DNA from: Novosphingobium sediminicola
GTDB taxonomy: Bacteria; Pseudomonadota; Alphaproteobacteria; Sphingomonadales; Sphingomonadaceae
Direction of reading: 5' to 3'
DNA: 64,000 nucleotides
NCBI RefSeq assembly: GCF_014196525.1
Contig: NZ_JACIDX010000008.1
Span: forward strand, 124,001-188,000
Each line of letters begins with the position of its first letter. Position 1 is the stretch's first letter. Shown one piece after another: positions 58,427-64,000 of this stretch. The notes under the pieces were generated by a model that saw only the letters and a program-made list of their open reading frames with translations, ran no database searches and was not told the DNA's origin. Made by a program: the position numbers and the translations under genes.

Positions 58427-58860
58427 ACCGGATGCTGAACCACGTTCAGCCCCGGCGAATTGCGGAACAGCCAGCCCGAAAACACCTTCTGCCAACGCAG
58501 GGGATCGGAGATCTGCGAACGCTGCTCGACGAAAACCTGAACAAAGGCGCCGGTTTCCTGCGGGCGTTCCCAAGGCTGGGTCTTTTCACAGCTCGACAGC
58601 TTGACCACGACATTGCCGATGCGCCGCGCCTCGCCCACTTTCAGGACGATATCCTGCTGCTCATTGTTGCGCTTATTCAGCAGGCCCAGCGTCGCCACGC
58701 GATCCTTGACCGGGGTGCCGAACTGATTTTCAACCGCCTGCGCGGCGGCATTGCCCGCCACCGCCTTGGGCACGTCGGTGGCCTGCGCCTCGGGCTCGGA
58801 CGAGCCGCCGCAGGCCGAAAGCGCGAAACATGCGCCAGCCACCATCAGAGTCCGGCGCAT
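58255..58860 (-). CDS. DUF2155-family lipoprotein
   Basis: A 201-residue protein with a lipoprotein signal (ALSAC, Cys near 17) and a DUF2155 domain (about 60-150) including ATLGLLNKRNNEQQD, VVVKLSSCEKTQPWERP, AFVQVF, FSGWLFRNSPGLNVVQHPVY and DVWVKDC. Function is unknown. It lies eight bases after the NDUFA12-like gene on the same strand, a conserved pairing in alphaproteobacteria. Its low-complexity tail (about 155-201) is encoded opposite the tail of aat. Confidence 0.88.
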   Translation of the reverse strand: MRRTLMVAGACFALSACGGSSEPEAQATDVPKAVAGNAAAQAVENQFGTPVKDRVATLGLLNKRNNEQQDIVLKVGEARRIGNVVVKLSSCEKTQPWERPQETGAFVQVFVEQRSQISDPLRWQKVFSGWLFRNSPGLNVVQHPVYDVWVKDCAMNFPGEEENPADFAAPKSVSKASGSASGTPSAEATPAPAPVTPENPD

Positions 58861-58868
58861 GGTATCAA

Positions 58869-59267
58869 TCAGCCTTCAGGCGTCCAGGCTTCGTAGCCGG
58901 CAGCCTTGGCCTTGCCCGCGCCGCGCAGTTCGGGGTGGGGCTGGTGAGCCTTGGTGGTGCCGGTGGCGTTGGGCGTATATTCGGCTTCCCAGATGCGGGG
59001 CGGCGGCAGGTGGCTCTGCGGCACGGCGTCATAGGAATGGTGCAGCCAGCCATGCCATTCGGCCGGAACGCGGCTCGAATCATTGGCGCCATTATAGATC
59101 ACCCAGCGGCGCTCCATACCCGCAAAGGGGCTGTTGGTGCCGGCCGGAACGACCTTCTTCGAGCGGTAATACTTGTTACCCTGAAAATCGGTGCCAACCT
59201 GTTCGCCGCCAAACTTGGTGTTGAGCCAGGTGCCGAAAGTGGAGCCGTTCCACCAGGTGAAGAGCAT
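58869..59267 (-). CDS. Complex I accessory subunit, NDUFA12 (B17.2) family
   Basis: A 132-residue protein with the family pattern: FTWWNGSTFGTWLNTKFGGE at the start, VGTDFQGNKYYRSKK, RRWVIYNGANDSSRVPAEWH and GWLHHSYDAVP. It is the bacterial counterpart of a mitochondrial NADH dehydrogenase accessory subunit, found in alphaproteobacteria, and binds the peripheral arm of complex I. Cotranscription with the DUF2155 gene is likely. Start at the ATG 59267. Confidence 0.92.
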   Translation of the reverse strand: MLFTWWNGSTFGTWLNTKFGGEQVGTDFQGNKYYRSKKVVPAGTNSPFAGMERRWVIYNGANDSSRVPAEWHGWLHHSYDAVPQSHLPPPRIWEAEYTPNATGTTKAHQPHPELRGAGKAKAAGYEAWTPEG

Positions 59268-59401
59268 TGCGCAAGTTTCCCTAATTCAGGTCTGCCCGCG
59301 AACAGAATCCGCTAAGGCCCGTGACGTTTAGCGCCTAGCCCAAGCCGGGGGGCCAAAGCAAGGGCAAAGGGGCAGGCGCAAAAGGGGGCGTCAAAGCGTC
59401 C

Positions 59402-59986
59402 CTATTCCTCGCGCGCTTCCTCAACCCAATCCTGCGCGGCCTGCGGGTCGGCGGCCTCCAGAATCGCGCGCGCCGCCCCCATCGCGTGGCCTGCGCGCAT
59501 CATGGCGGCGATCTCCTTTTCGCGGCGGGCGCGGCGCTCCATCGGATCATCGGGCATCGCGCGCCGCGCAAACGGCCCCAGCCCCCGCCGCCGCGCATAG
59601 GCCAGCGCCGCCTCGCGCGCCTCCGCCTCGCCCGGCATCACCTCGGCGCGAATATCCTCGTCGATCCCCGCCTGCCCCAATTCCTGCGCGATCCGCCGCC
59701 CACCAAGGCCCCGGCGCAACAGGCTGCCCGTCTTCATCCGGGCATAGCTTTCATCGTCAATATGGCCCAGTTCGACATGCCGCTCGACGATCGCAGCCAC
59801 TTTGGCCTCGGGCGACTCATCCCCGGTCCAACCCCGCTCACGCAATTTGCGCAGCAGGTAATCCTCCAGACGCCCCGCGCTGGTGGCGAAACGCGCGACA
59901 TAGGCCAGCGCCATTTCCTCAATCCGGGCCGAATCGAGGGGCTTTGGGGCCATTTTGCGGCGATTGGGGCGCTCTGTATCATCCAT
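59402..59986 (-). CDS. recX: RecX-like regulatory protein
   Basis: A 194-residue helical protein of the RecX type, which binds RecA filaments and limits recombinase activity. Visible repeats include ALAYVARFATSAGRLEDYLL RKL-type and VERHVELGHIDDESYARM then RRGLGGRRIAQELGQAGI. recA itself is not in the window. I chose the ATG at 59986 (MDDTERPN). Another in-frame ATG at 59953 (MAPKPLD) is equally possible and neither has a clear ribosome site. Divergent from the acyl-AMP ligase gene. Confidence 0.85.
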   Translation of the reverse strand: MDDTERPNRRKMAPKPLDSARIEEMALAYVARFATSAGRLEDYLLRKLRERGWTGDESPEAKVAAIVERHVELGHIDDESYARMKTGSLLRRGLGGRRIAQELGQAGIDEDIRAEVMPGEAEAREAALAYARRRGLGPFARRAMPDDPMERRARREKEIAAMMRAGHAMGAARAILEAADPQAAQDWVEEAREE

Positions 59987-60120
59987 TGGCCATATTCGTG
60001 CCACAGTCGCGCGCCAAAGGGGACCCCCCGCGTCACCCGACTTGCGGGCCAGTTTGCGATGCCCGCCGCTTTTGCTTTCCCGCGCAAAGGCATCGGGCGC
60101 AGCCCAAGACGGATAAGACC

Positions 60121-61893
60121 ATGACCGACGCCGCCGTGATCGAAGCGCCCACCGCCCTGATCCCCACGCCCAATATCTGCGCCCTGCCGCGCCGTTTCGG
60201 CGATTTCGCCACCTTTGGCGAGGCGCTGGATTATGCGGCGACCGGCACGCGCGGGCTGAATTTTCACGATCCGCGCGGCAATCTGATCCGGCCCTATCCG
60301 TTCCGCCAATTGCGTCTGGATGCGATCGCCATGGCGCATCGCCTGATCGCGCGCGGCGTGAAGAAGGGCGACCGCATCGCGATGGTGGCCGAAACGGGCG
60401 CTGATTTTGCCGCGCTGTTCTGCGGCGTGATCTATGCCGGCGCATGGCCGGTGCCGCTGCCTTTGCCCACCAGCTTTGGCGGCAAGGACAATTATATCGA
60501 CCAGCTTGCCGTGCAATTGGCCAGCAGCGATCCCTCGTGGTTCTTCTATCCGCCCGAAATCGGCCATCTGGGTCTTGCCGCCGCGCAGGCGCACAACGCC
60601 AAGGGCGGTTCGTGCGAGGGGCTGAGCTGGGACATTCTGACCTCCGATCCGGTGGTGCCGGGCGATCTGCCGCAAGCCTCGGGCGATGACATCTGCTATC
60701 TGCAATATTCCTCAGGCTCGACGCGCTTTCCGCATGGCGTGGCCGTGACTCACGCCTCGCTGCTCAACAATCTGCGCGGCCATGGTCTGGCCATGCAATT
60801 GCAGGGCGATGACCGCTGCGTCTCGTGGCTGCCGTGGTATCATGACATGGGGCTGGTCGGCTGCTTCCTCTCGGTCATCGCCAATCAGGTTTCGACCGAT
60901 TACCTGAAGACCGAGGATTTCGCCCGCCGCCCGCTGGCATGGCTGGACATGATCACCCGCAATCCGGGCCATTCGATCTCCTATTCGCCCACCTTCGGCT
61001 ATGACATCTGCGCCCGCCGCATTTCCAGCCAGAGCCATGTGGACGAGCGTTTCGACCTGTCGCGCTGGCGCCTTGCAGGCAATGGCGCCGATATGATCCG
61101 CCCCGATGTGATGCAGGGTTTTGTCAACGCCTTTGCCCCCGCCGGGTTCAAGGCCAGCGCCTTCCTGCCCTCTTACGGCCTTGCCGAAGCCACGCTCTCG
61201 GTCACGATCATGCCGCCGGGCGAAGGCATCCGCGTCGAACTGGTCGAGGAAGAGCGCCTGTCGGGCCAGCCGCGCGATCTGTCGCGCCCGGCCCGCTATC
61301 GCGCCATCGTCAATTGCGGCAAGCCGGTGCTGGACATGGAAATCGAGGTCCGCGACGGCGCGGGCAAGGTTCTGGCCCATCACCAGATCGGCAAGGTATG
61401 GTGCAAGGGGCCTTCGGTCATGCACTCCTATTTCCGCGATCCCGAGGCAACGGCGGCCTGTCTGGTCGATGGCTGGCTGGACACCGGCGACATGGGCTAT
61501 CAGAACGCCGAGGGCTATCTGTTCATCGTCGGCCGCGCCAAGGACATGATCATCATCAACGGCAAGAACCACTGGCCCCAGGACATTGAATGGGCGGTGG
61601 AACAGCTCCCCGGTTTCCATCAGGGCGACATTGCCGCTTTCAGCCTTGAGACCGACACTGGCGAGGAAACCGCCGCCGTGCTGGTCCATTGCCGTGTGTC
61701 GGACCCGGCCGAGCGGTTGAAGCTGAAGAATGCCGTGGCCGAAAAGGTCCGCGCGATTCTGGGCCATCCGGCCATCGTCGAACTGGTGCCCCCGCGCACC
61801 CTGCCGCGCACCTCCTCGGGCAAGCTCTCTCGCGCCAAGGCCAAGAAGCTGTACCTGTCGGGCGAAATCGCACCGTTTGAACTGGCGGCGTAA
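60121..61893 (+). CDS. Fatty acyl-AMP ligase (stand-alone)
   Basis: A 590-residue adenylate-forming enzyme. YLQYSSGSTRFPHGVAVTHA (about 195-214) is the AMP-binding loop, WLPWYHDMGLVGCF (about 239-252) and SYGLAEATLSV (about 354-364) follow, and GWLDTGDMGY then INGKNHWPQDIE and a late SSGKLSRAKAKKLY complete the set. The SGSTxxPxG form and length suit fatty acyl-AMP ligases, which activate fatty acids for transfer to an acyl carrier protein rather than CoA. No carrier, polyketide synthase or peptide synthetase lies nearby, so the acceptor is unknown. Divergent from recX. Confidence 0.88.
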   Translation: MTDAAVIEAPTALIPTPNICALPRRFGDFATFGEALDYAATGTRGLNFHDPRGNLIRPYPFRQLRLDAIAMAHRLIARGVKKGDRIAMVAETGADFAALFCGVIYAGAWPVPLPLPTSFGGKDNYIDQLAVQLASSDPSWFFYPPEIGHLGLAAAQAHNAKGGSCEGLSWDILTSDPVVPGDLPQASGDDICYLQYSSGSTRFPHGVAVTHASLLNNLRGHGLAMQLQGDDRCVSWLPWYHDMGLVGCFLSVIANQVSTDYLKTEDFARRPLAWLDMITRNPGHSISYSPTFGYDICARRISSQSHVDERFDLSRWRLAGNGADMIRPDVMQGFVNAFAPAGFKASAFLPSYGLAEATLSVTIMPPGEGIRVELVEEERLSGQPRDLSRPARYRAIVNCGKPVLDMEIEVRDGAGKVLAHHQIGKVWCKGPSVMHSYFRDPEATAACLVDGWLDTGDMGYQNAEGYLFIVGRAKDMIIINGKNHWPQDIEWAVEQLPGFHQGDIAAFSLETDTGEETAAVLVHCRVSDPAERLKLKNAVAEKVRAILGHPAIVELVPPRTLPRTSSGKLSRAKAKKLYLSGEIAPFELAA

Positions 61894-61895
61894 GT

Positions 61896-62046
61896 CTGTT
61901 TGGGAAATCGCCTCCGCGATTTCCCTGCGGCACCGGCCCACTCCCCCGGCCCTGCCACCCATATAGTGTACCCTGTTGGGTGGCAGGGCCGGGGGAGTGG
62001 GCCGGTGCCGATTGAAATTCGCCTCTTTCGGCGAATTTTCAAACAG
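61896..62046. repeat. Cloverleaf-like nested palindrome with a 33-bp perfect stem
   Basis: CTGTTTG (61896-61902) pairs with CAAACAG (62040-62046) and encloses three hairpins. First, a 10-bp stem at 61902-61925. Second, a perfect 33-bp stem, 61928-61960 with 61978-62010, around a 17-nt AT-rich loop. Third, a stem near 62012-62040 (AATTCGCC/GGCGAATT). It begins two bases after the acyl-AMP ligase stop. Too elaborate for a simple terminator; may be a mobile palindromic unit. Confidence 0.75.
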
Positions 62047-62057
62047 GTCTCCCTGTT

Positions 62058-62091
62058 AACGGGGCGCAAGATTCAAGTCTTGCGCCCCGTT
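62058..62091. repeat. 14-bp hairpin, possible terminator
   Basis: AACGGGGCGCAAGA (62058-62071) and its exact complement (62078-62091) around 6 nt, directly after the cloverleaf-like element and 70 bases before the reductase gene. No clean T-run. Confidence 0.5.
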
Positions 62092-62161
62092 AGCGTTTCT
62101 TGGCCCCGTGATAGAACTGCTTGCACTGGAAATTGCGGCGGCGCAGCACAACATCGGGTTC

Positions 62162-63244
62162 ATGACAAACCCCCTCCTTTCCCCGATCGCCCTTGGCGAT
62201 ATCACCGCCCCCAACCGCATCCTGCTCGCGCCCCTCACGCGCGGACGGTCGAACCGCGAAGGCCTCGCCAACCCGCTGATGGCGCAATATTATGCCCAGC
62301 GCGCCGGGGCGGGCCTGCTGATTTCCGAAGCCACCGCGATCAGCGCCGAGGGGCGCGGTTGGCCTAACGCGCCGGGCATCTGGAACCGCGAACAGGCCGA
62401 GAGCTGGAAGCAGGTGACTCAGGCCGTGCATGATGCGGGCGGGCGGATCGTCCTGCAATTGTGGCATATGGGCCGCGTGTCGCACCCGCAGCTCCACGGC
62501 ATCCAGCCCGTTTCGGCCAGCGCCACCACCGCGCCGGGCGAAGCCCACACGTTTGAAGGCAAACAGCCCTATGTCGAAGCGCGCGCGCTGGAAACCCACG
62601 AGATCCCCCGCCTGATCGCCGATTATGAGAATGCCGCCCGCCTTGCCAAAGAGGCCGGGTTCGACGGCGTCCAGCTTCACGGCGCCAACGGCTATCTGAT
62701 CGACCAGTTCCTGCGCGACGGCACCAACCACCGCACCGACGATTACGGCGGCAGCATCGAGAACCGCACCCGCCTGCTCAAGGAAGTCACGCAGGCGCTG
62801 ATCCGCGTCTGGGGCGCCGGGCGCGTTTCGGTCCGCCTCTCACCCAATGACGGCATTCAGGGCGTCGAGGACAGCGACACCTATGCCCTGTTCGACCATG
62901 CGGTAAAGGTGCTGGACGATCTGAACATCGGCTTCCTCGAAATCCGCGATCCGCTACCCAGCGGCACGTTCGGTTCGGGCCTTGGGCCGCGCCGGTCTGC
63001 GCATCTCAAAACCATCTTCAAGGGCCCGGTGGTCGATAATGCCGATTATACGGCGCAATCGGGCGCGGCGGCTCTTGAAAAGGGTGAGGCCGACGCCATC
63101 TCCTATGGACGGCCCTTTATCACCAACCCCGATCTGGTCGACCGTATCGCCCATGGGCATCCCTGGACCGAAGGAGGCGATCCTTCGGCATGGTACGGCA
63201 ACAGCGCGGAAGGCTATACCAGCTTTCCGCCCTATTCGGCCTGA
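62162..63244 (+). CDS. Old-Yellow-Enzyme-type alkene reductase (NemA-like)
   Basis: A 360-residue FMN-dependent TIM-barrel oxidoreductase. NRILLAPLTRGRS (about 18-30), QLWHMGRVSHP (about 99-109), GFDGVQLHGANGYLIDQFL (about 167-185), TDDYGGSIENRTR (about 192-204), VVDNADYT and SYGRPFITNPDLV are typical of the classical NemA group. It reduces activated C=C bonds and nitro compounds using NAD(P)H, usually as detoxification. I chose the ATG at 62162 (MTNPLLSP); upstream in-frame residues do not match the family. No regulator gene is adjacent. Confidence 0.93.
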   Translation: MTNPLLSPIALGDITAPNRILLAPLTRGRSNREGLANPLMAQYYAQRAGAGLLISEATAISAEGRGWPNAPGIWNREQAESWKQVTQAVHDAGGRIVLQLWHMGRVSHPQLHGIQPVSASATTAPGEAHTFEGKQPYVEARALETHEIPRLIADYENAARLAKEAGFDGVQLHGANGYLIDQFLRDGTNHRTDDYGGSIENRTRLLKEVTQALIRVWGAGRVSVRLSPNDGIQGVEDSDTYALFDHAVKVLDDLNIGFLEIRDPLPSGTFGSGLGPRRSAHLKTIFKGPVVDNADYTAQSGAAALEKGEADAISYGRPFITNPDLVDRIAHGHPWTEGGDPSAWYGNSAEGYTSFPPYSA

Positions 63245-63345
63245 TCGCTGGCCCCGGCTCCCCCCTCTCGGCCGGGCCAGTACGAGCGATGCTGACCAGC
63301 AGGATCACACTCCGTCCCCTATGGTCAGCCTCTCGCCCAATGCCG

Positions 63346-63378
63346 CCCGGCCCGCCGTAAGGTTTTCGGCGGGCCGGG
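63346..63378. terminator. Hairpin between convergent reductase and lipoprotein genes
   Basis: CCCGGCCCGCCG (63346-63357) pairs exactly with 63367-63378 around 9 nt. It starts seven bases beyond the end of the minus-strand gene. An imperfect GC hairpin follows the reductase stop at about 63248-63280. Both are likely 3' end structures. Confidence 0.55.
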
Positions 63379-63385
63379 TTCGCAA

Positions 63386-63637
63386 CTATTCGGCGGCGCT
63401 GGCGGCCTCTTCGGGGGCGGCTTCTTCGGTCGGCGCGGCGCTGGGCGCGGCAGCCACCGCGCGCGGGGCCAAAGGCGCCCGCGAGGTCAGCGCGTCATAG
63501 GCAATCATTGCATCGCTGGTCGAACCGGGCAGGATCTGGCCCGAGGCGGTGCGCTGATCGTCGGCCTTGCTGGCCTTCTTGCCCCAGCATCCGCCCAGAG
63601 CGAGCGTGAGAGCCAGAATGGTGACGGCGCGCTTCAT
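63386..63637 (-). CDS. Small hypothetical lipoprotein
   Basis: An 83-residue protein. The signal peptide ends ALGGC (Cys near 17), followed by [12 protein letters not shown] and an Ala/Pro/Glu-rich C-terminal tail ([20 protein letters not shown]). No known domain. AAGGGAATC precedes the ATG at 63637, which overlaps the lipB stop by four bases (ATGA), so it is cotranscribed with lipB. Function unknown; the tail is probably disordered. Confidence 0.75.
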   Translation of the reverse strand: MKRAVTILALTLALGGCWGKKASKADDQRTASGQILPGSTSDAMIAYDALTSRAPLAPRAVAAAPSAAPTEEAAPEEAASAAE

Positions 63638-64000
63638 GCCTGATTCCCTTCCGATGTTGCCACGGGCGGACATGCCTGCTCCAGCTTGGCCAGAAACTGA
63701 TCCGCGCGGGCCAGCAGCGCCTCGTCCCATTGCTGCGCCGAAACGCTGATGCCAAGCCGGGCCAGCGAAGTGACGCCCTTTTCGGCAATGCCGCAGGGCA
63801 CAATGCCGGTGAAATGCGACAGGTCCGGGTTCAGATTGACCGAAAACCCATGCATCGTCACCCAGCGGCGGATGCGCACGCCGATCGCGCCGATCTTGGC
63901 CTCGCTGCCGTCAATGTCGCGGGTCCAGATGCCCACGCCCGCCTCGCTGCGCCAGCTTTCCACCCCGAAATCGGCCAAAGTGTCGATCACCCAGCCTTCC
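63634..64000 (-). CDS. lipB: Octanoyltransferase LipB, C-terminal part (5' end outside window)
   Basis: The last about 122 codons of LipB, which moves octanoate from acyl carrier protein to lipoyl domains of pyruvate and 2-oxoglutarate dehydrogenases. Visible are [20 protein letters not shown] with the catalytic Lys of the AKIGAIG motif, the [20 protein letters not shown] block and the catalytic Cys in GIVPCGI. The frame stays open to the right edge of the window, so the N-terminal half is missing. The end overlaps the start of the small lipoprotein gene. Confidence 0.93.
   Translation of the reverse strand, partial: EGWVIDTLADFGVESWRSEAGVGIWTRDIDGSEAKIGAIGVRIRRWVTMHGFSVNLNPDLSHFTGIVPCGIAEKGVTSLARLGISVSAQQWDEALLARADQFLAKLEQACPPVATSEGNQA

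Overview
The window reads as a chromosomal segment from a GC-rich alphaproteobacterium of the order Sphingomonadales, most like Novosphingobium or a close relative. This is inferred from gene content: a complete PhyR-NepR-EcfG general stress locus, an Entner-Doudoroff gene cluster, an NDUFA12-type complex I accessory subunit, DUF1465 and DUF2155 proteins, and CtrA-like promoter sites. I see no insertion sequence, prophage, CRISPR array or conjugative gene. The segment is mostly core genome with one specialised operon, for cellulose.

Layout. 1-4.3 kb: purine catabolism (end of xdhB, then xdhC, guaD and an adenine-deaminase-like gene). 4.5-10.9 kb: a DEAD-box RNA helicase, a FucP-type sugar transporter, a TRIC-type channel and a large patatin-like lipase. 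11.0-21.8 kb: a tightly overlapping cellulose operon, [bcsR/bcsP-like]-bcsQ-bcsAB (fused)-bcsC-bcsD-bcsZ, preceded by a CtrA-like site. 21.9-30.8 kb: small stress proteins (CsbD, two GlsB/YeaQ proteins, an lmo0937-type peptide), a three-gene phospho-signalling set, then ecfG and phyR-nepR, which diverge from a shared region carrying two back-to-back EcfG-type promoters. 30.9-35.5 kb: an OmpA-like protein, a Tat-exported phospholipase C, tRNA-Ser(GGA) and a secreted cyclophilin. 35.7-43.7 kb: zwf-edd-glk-eda followed by a PEP-carboxylase-like gene with altered active-site positions. 43.8-50.1 kb: an L,D-transpeptidase, then on the minus strand ptsP, rodZ-like, cpoB-like and tilS. 50.3-54.6 kb: two DUF465 proteins, DUF1465, a metallo-hydrolase, a seven-helix membrane protein and nadA. 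54.8-57.5 kb (minus strand): tRNA-Trp, a GT-C-like membrane protein, secE, nusG. 57.6-64.0 kb: aat convergent with DUF2155/NDUFA12, recX, a fatty acyl-AMP ligase, an Old-Yellow-Enzyme reductase, and lipB with a small lipoprotein gene at the edge.

How it fits together. The stress module is coherent. Exact GGAAC-N17-GTT sites precede ecfG, phyR and one GlsB/YeaQ gene, and near-matches precede the CsbD and lmo0937-type genes, so a local EcfG regulon is plausible. A receiver-HisKA_2 kinase next to ecfG is a candidate input to PhyR. Three CtrA-like sites precede the cellulose operon, an L,D-transpeptidase and DUF1465, which would link surface and envelope functions to the cell-cycle regulator.

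The items most worth a second look are the PEP-carboxylase homologue with altered catalytic positions, the BcsR/BcsP-like protein and the fused BcsAB, the two regulatory-site sets, a cloverleaf-like palindromic element at about 61.9-62.05 kb, a composite palindromic element at about 54.55-54.78 kb, and the 172-bp antisense coding overlap between aat and the DUF2155 gene. I did not find a clearly undescribed multi-gene system.
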